Assembly: GCF_004682015.1 (NCBI RefSeq)
Contig: NZ_SMLM01000001.1
Coordinates: 1,054,001 to 1,118,000, forward strand
DNA length: 64,000 nt
From: Ramlibacter henchirensis
GTDB taxonomy: Bacteria; Pseudomonadota; Gammaproteobacteria; Burkholderiales; Burkholderiaceae_C
Reading direction: 5' to 3'
The notes under the pieces are model-generated. The model made no database searches, was not told the DNA's origin, and worked only from the letters and a program-made list of their open reading frames with translations. Made by a program: the position numbers and the translations under genes. Positions within the stretch are counted from its first letter, which is position 1. Each line of letters begins with the position of its first letter. Positions 26,266-34,522 of this stretch are shown here, in pieces.

Positions 26266-29107
26266 CTTGCCCCTGGTGGAGTTCACGCTCGACGGCGTGA
26301 AGGTACAGGCCCTGCAGGGCGAGACCATCCTGCAGGCCGCCCGCCGCGTCGGCGTCGACATTCCGCACCTCTGCTACCAGGACGGTCTGCGGCCTGACGG
26401 CAATTGCCGCGCATGCGTCGTGGAGGTCGGCGGCGAACGCGTCCTCGCGCCGAGTTGCTGCCGCGCCGTCACACCCGGCATGGAAGTGCAGGCCGCGAGC
26501 GAACGGGCGCGAAAGAGCCAGCGCATGGTCGTGGAGATGCTGCTGGCCGATCTGCCGGAGCGCGGCTACAAGTGGAACGACGCGAAGGGGCTCACCGGCC
26601 AGCATGGCGAGTTGACCTCATGGGCCCAGCGCCTGGCCGTCGCTGCGCGACCCGAACTCGTGGCGTTGCGCCGCGAGCAGCCGCTGCCCGACCTGTCGCA
26701 CCCGGCGATGGCCGTCAACCTCGACGCCTGCATCCAGTGCAAGCGCTGCGTGCGCGCCTGCCGCGAGGAACAGGTCAACGACGTGATCGGCTATGCCGGT
26801 CGCGGCCTGGCGAGCACGGTCGTGTTCGACCTCGACGACCCGATGGGCGACAGCACCTGTGTGGCGTGCGGCGAATGCGTGCAGGCGTGCCCGACCGGCG
26901 CGCTCATGCCCAAGACCATGGTGGGCTCGCAGGTGGTGGATCGCAAGGTCGATTCGGTCTGCCCGTTCTGTGGTGTGGGGTGCCTCGTCACCTACAACGT
27001 CCGCGACGAGAAGATCGTCAGTGTCGACGGACGAGACGGCCCGGCCAACCACGGTCGCCTGTGCGTCAAGGGCCGCTTCGGCTTCGACTACGTCCACCAC
27101 GACCAGCGCCTCACGCGGCCGCTCGTCCGCAAGCCCGGCGTGCCCAAGGACCCGGCGCAAACGCCCGATCCTGCGAACTGGCGCGAAGTGTTCCGTGAAG
27201 CGACCTGGGACGAAGCACTGGAACTGGCGGCCGGCGGCCTGAAGCGGCTGCGCGACACCCACGGGAACAAGGCGCTGGCGGGCTTCGGATCGGCCAAGGG
27301 CAGCAACGAGGAGGCGTACCTGTTCCAGAAGCTGGTGCGTACCGGCTTCGGCAGCAACAACGTCGACCACTGCACGCGTTTGTGCCACGCGTCGAGCGTC
27401 GCCGCGCTGCTGGAAGGCGTGGGCTCGGGCGCGGTGAGCAACCAGGTCAACGATGTAGGACAGGCCGAACTGATCCTGGTGATCGGCTCCAACCCCACGG
27501 GCAACCATCCCGTCGCGGCGACCTGGATGAAGAACGCGGCCAAGCGCGGCACGAAGATCGTGCTGGCCGACCCGCGCGTGACAGATCTCGGCCGCCACGC
27601 CTGGCGCGTGATGCAGTTCAAGCCGGACACCGACGTGGCGGTGCTCAATGCGTTGATCCACACCATCATCGAAGAGGGCCTGGCGGACGAAGCCTTCGTG
27701 CGCGAGCGGGCGAGCAACTTCGAGGCGCTGCGCGACAACGTGCGCGGCTACAGCCCCGAGGCGATGGCGCCCATCTGCGGCGTGCCGGCGCCGCTCTTGC
27801 GCGAGGTCGCCCGCGAGTTCGCGAAAGCCAAGGCCGCCATGATCCTGTGGGGCATGGGCGTGAGCCAGCACGTGCACGGCACGGACAACGCGCGCTGCCT
27901 CATCGCGCTGGCCAGCGTCAGCGGCCAGATCGGCAAGCCCGGCAGCGGCCTGCATCCGCTGCGCGGGCAGAACAACGTGCAAGGCGCCAGCGATGCCGGC
28001 CTGATCCCGATGATGCTGCCGAACTACCAGCGCGTGGACGACGCGCGTGTGCGGGCCTGGTTCGAGGACTTCTGGGGCACGCCGCTGGACGACAAGCCCG
28101 GCTACACCGTCGTGGAGATCATGGACAAGGTCCTCGCCGAAGAGGCCGACCCGCACAAGATCCGCGGCATGTACGTGATGGGCGAGAACCCGGCGATGAG
28201 CGACCCCGACCTGCACCACGCTCGCGAGGCGCTCGCGAGCCTGCAGCACCTGGTCGTGCAGGACATCTTCATGACCGAGACTGCCTGGCTCGCCGACGTG
28301 GTGCTGCCCGCCTCGGCCTGGCCCGAGAAGACCGGCACCGTGAGCAACACCGACCGCATGGTGCAGCTGGGCCGCCGCGCGCTCGACCCGCCGGGCGACG
28401 CGAAGCCGGACCTGTGGATCATCCAGCAGATCGCGCAGCGAATGGACCTCGACTGGCGCTACGAAGGCGAGGAGAGCGGCGTGGCCGCGGTGTACGAGGA
28501 GATGCGGCAGGCCATGCACGCGGTCATCGCCGGCATTTCCTGGGAGCGGCTCGAGCGCGAATCCAGCGTCACCTACCCGTGCCTGAGCGAGGATGATCCC
28601 GGGCAGCCGATCGTCTTCACCGACAGCTTCCCGACGCCAGATGGCCGCGTGAAGCTGGTGCCCGCCGACATCATCCCGGCGGCCGAACGGCCGGATGCCG
28701 AGTTCCCGTTCGTCCTGATCACCGGCCGCCAGCTGGAACACTGGCACACCGGCAGCATGACGCGGCGCGCCGCGGTGCTGGATGCAATCGAGCCGATGGC
28801 AACCGCGTCCATGAACGGCGAGGATCTGCGCGCGCTGGGGCTCGCGCCCGGCGACGTCGTCACCGTCCGATCGCGCCGTGGCGAGGTCGCGCTGCACGTG
28901 CGGCGGGACGACGGCACGCCGGGGGGAGCGGTGTTCATTCCTTTCGCTTACTACGAAGCGGCGGCCAACCTGATGACGAATCCGGCACTTGACCCGTTCG
29001 GCAAGATTCCGGAGTTCAAGTACTGCGCGGTGCAGGTGCTGCCGGGTGGAAAGCCGCGCCCGCCTGCTGGCTACGGGACGGGTGCCGCTCCGGTTCCGGC
29101 AGCTTGA
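26252..29107 (+). CDS. fdsA: NAD-dependent formate dehydrogenase, molybdenum alpha subunit
   Basis: A 951-residue catalytic subunit oxidising formate to CO2. From the N-terminus: a [2Fe-2S] ferredoxin domain (HLCYQDG, CRACVVEVGG), a His/Cys cluster region, two [4Fe-4S] motifs (CIQCKRCVRAC; CVACGECVQACPTG), a further [4Fe-4S] CPFCGVGC, and the bis-molybdopterin domain with active-site CTRLCHASS, where C378 is the Mo ligand and H379 its partner, as in FdsA. A C-terminal MGD-binding fold ends the protein. It overlaps the fused beta-gamma gene by 14 bases. The accessory genes fdsC/fdhD and fdsD are not in the window, so the sulfuration chaperone must lie elsewhere. Confidence 0.93.
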   Translation: MKSPDLPLVEFTLDGVKVQALQGETILQAARRVGVDIPHLCYQDGLRPDGNCRACVVEVGGERVLAPSCCRAVTPGMEVQAASERARKSQRMVVEMLLADLPERGYKWNDAKGLTGQHGELTSWAQRLAVAARPELVALRREQPLPDLSHPAMAVNLDACIQCKRCVRACREEQVNDVIGYAGRGLASTVVFDLDDPMGDSTCVACGECVQACPTGALMPKTMVGSQVVDRKVDSVCPFCGVGCLVTYNVRDEKIVSVDGRDGPANHGRLCVKGRFGFDYVHHDQRLTRPLVRKPGVPKDPAQTPDPANWREVFREATWDEALELAAGGLKRLRDTHGNKALAGFGSAKGSNEEAYLFQKLVRTGFGSNNVDHCTRLCHASSVAALLEGVGSGAVSNQVNDVGQAELILVIGSNPTGNHPVAATWMKNAAKRGTKIVLADPRVTDLGRHAWRVMQFKPDTDVAVLNALIHTIIEEGLADEAFVRERASNFEALRDNVRGYSPEAMAPICGVPAPLLREVAREFAKAKAAMILWGMGVSQHVHGTDNARCLIALASVSGQIGKPGSGLHPLRGQNNVQGASDAGLIPMMLPNYQRVDDARVRAWFEDFWGTPLDDKPGYTVVEIMDKVLAEEADPHKIRGMYVMGENPAMSDPDLHHAREALASLQHLVVQDIFMTETAWLADVVLPASAWPEKTGTVSNTDRMVQLGRRALDPPGDAKPDLWIIQQIAQRMDLDWRYEGEESGVAAVYEEMRQAMHAVIAGISWERLERESSVTYPCLSEDDPGQPIVFTDSFPTPDGRVKLVPADIIPAAERPDAEFPFVLITGRQLEHWHTGSMTRRAAVLDAIEPMATASMNGEDLRALGLAPGDVVTVRSRRGEVALHVRRDDGTPGGAVFIPFAYYEAAANLMTNPALDPFGKIPEFKYCAVQVLPGGKPRPPAGYGTGAAPVPAA

Positions 29108-29279
29108 ACGTGTTTCCGGCGCACAACAGGGCGCTGGGACTTGTCGAATCGAACATGCCCGCTTCGTGAAAGACAGCACGCTGCGGGCCGGTTCGGCCGC
29201 TTTTGTTACGAGCCTGAACAGTTCGAAGGCCGCCCACGGCTGAGCATCGCGTCTCCTGAAAACAAGGAGGACGATGCGA

Positions 29280-30467
29280 ATGAAGAACTGGAATCCGCTC
29301 ACCAGGGCCGCGACCGTCGCGGCAAGCTTGCTGCTGGCCGCCTGCGGCGGCGGTGGTGGTGGCGATGCGCCGCAGGGTACGCTGCGCATGGCGCTCACGG
29401 ACGCGCCGAGCTGCGGATATGACCATGTCTACGTCACCGTCGAGCGGGTGCGAGTGCACCAGAGCGACGGCGCGGGCGAAGGCGAGGGCGGCTGGCGGGA
29501 GATCGTCCTGTCGCAGCCCAAGCGCCTCGACCTGCTGGAGCTCACGAACGGCGTGCTCGAGGAGCTGGGCCAGACCTCGCTGCCGGCCGGCACGTACAAC
29601 CAGGTGCGCCTGGTGCTCGCCGAGAACCGCGGCAACACGCCGCTTGCCAACGCCGTCCAACTCACCGGCGCCTCCTCGGCGGTGCCCCTGCGCACGCCGA
29701 GCGCGCAGCAAAGCGGACTGAAGCTCAAGACCAAGTTCGAAGTGGCCGCCGACGGCTTGGCCGATCTGGTGCTGGACTTCGACGCCTGCCGATCGATCGT
29801 CAAGGCCGGCACGTCCGGTGACTACAACCTCAAGCCCGTCCTGCGCGTGGCCGAGCGCAAGTACGCCGGCATCCAGGGCTACGTGTCGACCACGCTCGCG
29901 ATGAGCGGGACGCGCGTGTCGGCCCAGCAGAACGGCGTCGTGCTGCGCTCCACGGTGCCGGATGCCACCGGCAAGTTCGTGCTGCCATTCCTGCCGGCCG
30001 GCAACTACGACGTGGTCATCGCTTCGGAAGGCCGCAGCACCGCCGTCGTCAGCAGCGTGCCCGTGACGGCCACGACGACGCTGGTCAATGGAACGGCCAC
30101 GGCGATCCTGCCGCCGGTCGCCACGACCCTGCGCGACGTGACCGGCACCGCCTCGGTGGGCAGCGGCACGACCACGCTCGTGATCGACGCGGAAGTCCGT
30201 GCGACACAGGCGCTGGCGGGCGGCCCGACCATCGAAGTAGGCGTCACGCCGGTGGACGCGGTGAGCGCCACCTACACGCTGCGCCTGCCTGCGGCGGCGC
30301 CGGTCAAGGCGGCTTACGCCGCCACCGGTGCGCTCAGCTTCGCAGCGGACAACGCGGTGGCCGGCCGCTACCGCTTGCTGGCGACGGCGCCGAACCGGAC
30401 GGAAGTCGGCCGGGACGCGGATGTGTCGACTGCGAACCAGGTGGTCGACTTCAGCTTCGCCCCGTAA
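29280..30467 (+). CDS. DUF4382 lipoprotein
   Basis: A 395-residue exported lipoprotein with lipobox LAAC followed by six glycines, then a DUF4382 domain (GTLRMALTDAPSCGYDHVYVTVERVRVH as landmark LTDAPSCGYD, residues about 35-180) and a C-terminal carboxypeptidase-regulatory-like beta domain (GKFVLPFLPAGNYDVVIAS). DUF4382 proteins are surface or periplasmic and of unknown role. Two ATGs are possible, 29274 and 29280; I chose 29280 because AAGGAGG (29264-29270) then has a normal 9-base spacing. It stands between the formate dehydrogenase operon and a nitronate monooxygenase gene and ends just before a strong hairpin. Confidence 0.85.
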   Translation: MKNWNPLTRAATVAASLLLAACGGGGGGDAPQGTLRMALTDAPSCGYDHVYVTVERVRVHQSDGAGEGEGGWREIVLSQPKRLDLLELTNGVLEELGQTSLPAGTYNQVRLVLAENRGNTPLANAVQLTGASSAVPLRTPSAQQSGLKLKTKFEVAADGLADLVLDFDACRSIVKAGTSGDYNLKPVLRVAERKYAGIQGYVSTTLAMSGTRVSAQQNGVVLRSTVPDATGKFVLPFLPAGNYDVVIASEGRSTAVVSSVPVTATTTLVNGTATAILPPVATTLRDVTGTASVGSGTTTLVIDAEVRATQALAGGPTIEVGVTPVDAVSATYTLRLPAAAPVKAAYAATGALSFAADNAVAGRYRLLATAPNRTEVGRDADVSTANQVVDFSFAP

Positions 30468-30484
30468 CGCGCCCTCAAGGCTTG

Positions 30485-30533
30485 AAAAAAAGCGCCGCCG
30501 CGCAGGTGACAAGCCTGCGCGGCGGCGCTTTGC
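30485..30533. terminator. Perfect 16-bp hairpin after the DUF4382 gene
   Basis: Arms AGCGCCGCCGCGCAGG (30491-30506) and its exact complement (30514-30529) with a 7-base loop. On the plus strand only CTTT follows. On the minus strand the hairpin is followed by seven T residues, which is the stronger intrinsic-terminator layout. It begins 24 bases after the DUF4382 stop and most likely ends that transcript, possibly in both directions. Confidence 0.75.
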
Positions 30534-30580
30534 TACATTGGGCCGCGGCATCGCCTGTGATCGCCGCCGAAGGAGTGCAG

Positions 30581-31555
30581 ATGAAGACGAGGATCACCGA
30601 GCTGTTCGGCATCCGCTACCCGATCATCCAGGGCGGCATGCATTACGTGGGCTTCGCCGAACTGGCGGCGGCCGTGTCGAACGCGGGCGGACTGGGCATC
30701 ATCACCGGCCTGACGCAGCGCACGCCCGAGGACCTGGCGCGCGAGATCGCGCGTTGCAAGGCCATGACGGACAAGCCCTTCGGCGTGAACCTCACCTTCC
30801 TGCCGGCGCTGAAGGCACCGGACTATCCCGGCTACGTCAAAGCCATCGTCGACGGCGGCGTCAAGATCGTGGAGACGGCCGGCAACAACCCGCAGAAGTG
30901 GCTGCCGCAGCTCAAGGAAGCCGGCATCAAGGTCATCCACAAGTGCACCTCGGTGCGCCACGCGCTCAAGGCCGAATCGATCGGCTGCGACGCGGTGAGC
31001 GTCGATGGCTTCGAATGCGGGGGCCACCCGGGCGAGGACGACGTGCCCAACTTCATCCTGCTGCCGCGCGCGGCCGAGGAGCTGAAGGTTCCCTTCGTCG
31101 CTTCCGGCGGAATGGCGGATGGCCGATCTCTGGTCGCGGCGCTGGCCCTGGGTGCCGACGGCATGAACATGGGCACGCGCTTCATCGCGACCCGGGAAGC
31201 GCCGGTGCACCAGAACGTGAAGGACGCCATCGTGGCCGCGACGGAGCTGGATACGCGTCTGGTGATGCGGCCGCTGCGAAATACCGAGCGGGTGCTGAAG
31301 AACGCGGCCACCGACCGCTTGCTGGAAAAAGAGAAGAACCTCGGCTCCGCGGTCACCTTCAACGACATCATCGAGGAGGTGGCGGGCGTCTATCCGAAGA
31401 TCATGCTGCAGGGAGACATGGACGCCGGCGTCTGGTCGTGCGGCATGGTGGCGGGGCTGGTGCGCGACGTGCCGACCTGCGCGGAACTGATCGAGCGGAT
31501 CATGAGCGAGGCGCGGGCGATCGTGACGAAGCGGCTGACCGGCATGGTCGTCTGA
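30581..31555 (+). CDS. Nitronate monooxygenase family (NPD-like) flavoprotein
   Basis: A 324-residue TIM-barrel FMN enzyme. Landmarks: LFGIRYPIIQGGMHYVG at residue 8, SNAGGLGIITG near 34, PFGVNLTFLP near 67, VSVDGFECGGHPGEDD near 145 (His of the catalytic loop) and VPFVASGGMADGRSL plus ALGADGMNMGTRF for FMN phosphate binding. These enzymes oxidise alkyl nitronates or related carbanions; many family members (FabK-like included) have other substrates. AGGAG lies five bases before the ATG at 30581. It is monocistronic, following a strong hairpin and preceding the pilin operon. Confidence 0.9.
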   Translation: MKTRITELFGIRYPIIQGGMHYVGFAELAAAVSNAGGLGIITGLTQRTPEDLAREIARCKAMTDKPFGVNLTFLPALKAPDYPGYVKAIVDGGVKIVETAGNNPQKWLPQLKEAGIKVIHKCTSVRHALKAESIGCDAVSVDGFECGGHPGEDDVPNFILLPRAAEELKVPFVASGGMADGRSLVAALALGADGMNMGTRFIATREAPVHQNVKDAIVAATELDTRLVMRPLRNTERVLKNAATDRLLEKEKNLGSAVTFNDIIEEVAGVYPKIMLQGDMDAGVWSCGMVAGLVRDVPTCAELIERIMSEARAIVTKRLTGMVV

Positions 31556-31711
31556 CCCATTGCCCGCGCGGGTCGAGTCCGCGCTGGCCCGGGCGCTCAC
31601 CGCTGATTGCGCCTATCCAACCTGCCACTGAAGTGGGCTGAGAGACGGCCCTCAGAACGCAGTGACTTTGGTCGTTCTACGCGAAGAACGGAGCAAAAGA
31701 CACTGCAATTG

Positions 31712-32350
31712 ATGAGGAAGCGCAGCACTCGAACGGGCGGACTCCTTTCGGCGCTTGCCAATGCGCCGGACAGCAGGTATGCGCGCCCGCTTCGCCAGCC
31801 GGCCCGCGGATTCACGATGGTGGAACTGCTCGTGGTGCTGGTCCTGCTGGCGATCATCATCAGCCTGGCCGCACCATCATTCGCCCGCCTGAGCAGCGCC
31901 GCGGCGATCTCAAGCGGCGTCAACCAGTTCATGGCGGACATGCGGTTCGCGCGCAGCGAAGGCATCCGCCGGGGCGGCGGCGTGGTCCTGTGCCGCAGCG
32001 ACGACCCCGAATCTCCCGCTACGGCCTGTGCCGGGGGCGCGCCGGCGGATTGGGTCACTGGATGGATCGTGTTCCACGACCTCGATGGAGACGGCGCGCG
32101 CGACGCGGACGAACAGGTACTGCGCGTGCAGGCCCGACCGGCCGGTATCGACAGCATCGCTGCCGACGGCACGCCGACGGTCTTCCGCTTCGCCGCGACC
32201 GGGCGCCTGCTCGTCCCGGGTTCGTTCTCCAGCCTGCGCTTCGGCAGCGCCAACCTTCCCGCTGACATCCGGCGGATCGTGTGCGTGGCGCCCGGCGGAC
32301 GCGCGCGGATCGCCGGCGATGGCGGCGCGTCCTGCGGACCGGGGGACTGA
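31712..32350 (+). CDS. fimT: Type IV pilus minor pilin, GspH/FimT family
   Basis: A 212-residue pseudopilin. The prepilin peptidase site is ARG|FTMVELLVVLVLLAI with Glu at +5, followed by one hydrophobic helix and a globular GspH domain (FMADMRFARSEGIRRG). The leader is 33 residues, far longer than usual. No closer ATG, GTG or TTG exists in frame, and the ATG at 31712 has no clear Shine-Dalgarno sequence, so the start is uncertain. It is the first gene of the fimT-pilV-pilW-pilX-pilY1-pilE operon that primes pilus assembly at the inner membrane. The stop overlaps pilV as TGATG. Confidence 0.88.
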   Translation: MRKRSTRTGGLLSALANAPDSRYARPLRQPARGFTMVELLVVLVLLAIIISLAAPSFARLSSAAAISSGVNQFMADMRFARSEGIRRGGGVVLCRSDDPESPATACAGGAPADWVTGWIVFHDLDGDGARDADEQVLRVQARPAGIDSIAADGTPTVFRFAATGRLLVPGSFSSLRFGSANLPADIRRIVCVAPGGRARIAGDGGASCGPGD

Positions 32351-32907
32351 TGGACAGTCGCGACCCGAGCAAGCGCCAGCAGACCGGTGCGACGCTGATC
32401 GAAGTGCTGGTCTCGCTGCTGGTGCTGGCGTTCGGCATGCTCAGCCTGAGTAGCCTGATGGCCTTCGCCGTCCAGATGCCCAAGCTGTCCGGCTACCGCG
32501 CCACGGCCGCCATCCTGGCGTCCGGCCACGTCGAGAAGATCCGCGCCAACCGGCAGGGCTTCGCCGGTGGTCACTACGCCACCACTTCCAGCTACGACGG
32601 CAGCTTCAACGAAATCAGCGCGGTGCCGTGCGAGTTCCCGAATTGCACGGTGGACTCGCTGGCGCTGATGGACGATGCCGCGACCAAGCGGGCGGTGCGG
32701 CAGGCCTTGCCCGCGGGCGGCGTGATGACGGTCTGCGATCCCATGCCCTGCAACGGGAATTCGATGGGCAGCCTGTGGATCATGTGGCAGGAGCCGGACA
32801 CGCGTTCGCTCCTCGATCCGGCATCCAGCGACAACTGCCCGGGGTCGGTGATCTCGAACTACACCAACCCTAGGCCGCGCTGCATCTATCTGAGGTTCAC
32901 GCCGTGA
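32350..32907 (+). CDS. pilV: Type IV pilus minor pilin PilV
   Basis: A 185-residue minor pilin with cleavage site QQTG|ATLIEVLVSLLVLAFG (Glu +5) after a 13-residue leader, and the PilV-type MLSLSSLMAFAVQMPKLSGYR continuation. The globular half holds six cysteines, for example CEFPNC and CDPMPC, suggesting disulfides in the periplasm. PilV joins PilW, PilX and FimT in the priming tip complex carrying PilY1. The ATG overlaps the fimT stop and the stop overlaps the GTG of pilW, so all are translationally coupled. Confidence 0.92.
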   Translation: MDSRDPSKRQQTGATLIEVLVSLLVLAFGMLSLSSLMAFAVQMPKLSGYRATAAILASGHVEKIRANRQGFAGGHYATTSSYDGSFNEISAVPCEFPNCTVDSLALMDDAATKRAVRQALPAGGVMTVCDPMPCNGNSMGSLWIMWQEPDTRSLLDPASSDNCPGSVISNYTNPRPRCIYLRFTP

Positions 32908-33875
32908 TCTCGCACGTGCGGTCCTCCGCCCGCCGTGCTTCGCTGGGGCTGACCTTGCTGGAACTGCTGGTGGCCTTGTCCCTGGGCGTGCTCATCGTGG
33001 CAGCCACCATCGCCGCCTACCTGGGCATGTCGGAGGCAGCGCGAATGACCGAGGCGCAGGCGCGGATGGACGAAGACGGCCGCGCCGCGCTCGCGGTCAT
33101 CAGTGCCAACCTGCGCATGGCCGGCAACAACCCGGATCGGCCCTGGCGTGTTCAGCCGTCAAAACGCAACCCGGTGTATGGCCCCTCGTCCTACGCCGTC
33201 CGGGGATGCGACCGCAAGTTCGACAACGTCGGCACTGCCGCCACGGCGCAGGACCTGGTCTGCGACGCGGGCGGCGTGGCTGCGCCGGACTCGATCGCCG
33301 TGACCTACGAGGCCGACCGCTTCAACACGGTGGCGCTGCCGCCCGGCGGGGCACCGACGGATTGCCTGGGAAAACCTCTGGATGTGATCAACGCGGACCT
33401 GCCCGTGGTGGTACCACCGGGGCCGAACGCCACGACGCAAACCGTCACCTTCCACGTGGCGGAAAACCGCTTCTACATCGACTCTCCCGGCCCGGATGCC
33501 GCCCCAAGCCTCTACTGCAAGGGCAACGGCGCATCGAGCACGCCCGGTCCGCTGGTCGAGAATGTGGAAGACCTTCACCTGACGTTCGGCACCGTCCCGG
33601 CGGCGGCGCCGATGGATACCGCCAACATCGCGGGCTATCTCAACGCGTCGGGCGTCGTCAATCACACCGCCCTTGACCCATTGGACGAAGCCGCGCGCTG
33701 GGGCAGGGTGGCCGCGGTACGCGTCTGTGTCGTGGTCCGCAGCGACAGGCCGGTGGTTGGCGGCGAGGGCTCCGCCCGTTTTCTCAAGTGCGACGGCAGC
33801 GTGGAGAACAGTCCGCCGGATGCCCGCCTGCGGCGCACCTACTCCACCACCGTGGTCCTCCGCAACCGGCGCTGA
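32904..33875 (+). CDS. pilW: Type IV pilus minor pilin PilW
   Basis: A 323-residue minor pilin starting at GTG, overlapping the pilV stop as GTGA. Leader of 15 residues ends LG|LTLLELLVALSLGVLIV (Glu +5). The rest follows PilW: MSEAARMTEAQARMDEDGRA helix, then a large beta-rich globular region with scattered cysteines, typical of the biggest minor pilin. Works in the pilus tip/priming complex and in the periplasm once assembled. Spacing to pilX is 18 bases. Confidence 0.92.
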   Translation: MISHVRSSARRASLGLTLLELLVALSLGVLIVAATIAAYLGMSEAARMTEAQARMDEDGRAALAVISANLRMAGNNPDRPWRVQPSKRNPVYGPSSYAVRGCDRKFDNVGTAATAQDLVCDAGGVAAPDSIAVTYEADRFNTVALPPGGAPTDCLGKPLDVINADLPVVVPPGPNATTQTVTFHVAENRFYIDSPGPDAAPSLYCKGNGASSTPGPLVENVEDLHLTFGTVPAAAPMDTANIAGYLNASGVVNHTALDPLDEAARWGRVAAVRVCVVVRSDRPVVGGEGSARFLKCDGSVENSPPDARLRRTYSTTVVLRNRR

Positions 33876-33893
33876 TCGTCGCCAGCCATTCCC

Positions 33894-34511
33894 ATGCAAA
33901 CCAGAGCAGAGCGCCAACCCGCGACAGGCCGCCGGCCCCCGGCTGGAACAGCCCTCCATCGCGCCCCCCAGCGCGGCGTGGTGCTGATCGTTGCCATCGT
34001 CATGCTGGCGATCGTCTCCATCCTCGCGGCCTACAGCACGAGGAACGCCGCTTCCGCAGAAGCCGTTTCCAATAACGTCCGCCTGACCGAACTCGCCACC
34101 CAAGCCGCGGACCTGGCATTGCGTCACTGCGAAGCCTCGCTGGCCGAGGTCATGGCCCAGTTGGCGGGGTCGACCACGAACTACCCAACCACCTTGACCG
34201 TAGACAGCATCCTTCCCGACGACAGCCCCATCTGGCAGACGCCGACGGAGTGGGACAAGCCGGATTCGCTCGCGTTCGTCGTGCCGCTCGATCGCGTGAA
34301 CCAGGCGGGCCTGGCCGCCACCTACCGGCGCCCCCCGGAATGCATGGTCGTGCCCCTTCCGACGCGGCTTCCCAGCGGTGCAATGTCTTCGACGAAGGTA
34401 TTTGTCGTCACGGCCCGTGGGTTCGGCCCCGACGTTCCCGCCGCCGACGTCGACCGCAGCCGGCCCGACGGGAGCGAGGTTTGGCTGCAATCGCATATCG
34501 AACTTCAGTAG
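33894..34511 (+). CDS. pilX: Type IV pilus minor pilin PilX
   Basis: A 205-residue protein recognised by place and form: a long basic leader ending PQRG|VVLIVAIVMLAIVSILA, followed by AYSTRNAASAEAVSNNVRLTELATQAADLAL, the PilX N-terminal helix. The Glu usually found at +5 in pilins is not present here; the position is Val. That is unusual but compatible with a tip-located subunit that caps the filament. The remainder is a small globular domain. The gene lies between pilW and pilY1, with pilY1 following 11 bases later. Confidence 0.88.
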   Translation: MQTRAERQPATGRRPPAGTALHRAPQRGVVLIVAIVMLAIVSILAAYSTRNAASAEAVSNNVRLTELATQAADLALRHCEASLAEVMAQLAGSTTNYPTTLTVDSILPDDSPIWQTPTEWDKPDSLAFVVPLDRVNQAGLAATYRRPPECMVVPLPTRLPSGAMSSTKVFVVTARGFGPDVPAADVDRSRPDGSEVWLQSHIELQ

Positions 34512-34522
34512 GAGGACGAACC

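Noticed and set aside
34250..34522. N-terminal extension of pilY1 by 91 codons
   Set aside because: It overlaps pilX in another frame. The signal peptide and ribosome site are at 34523.
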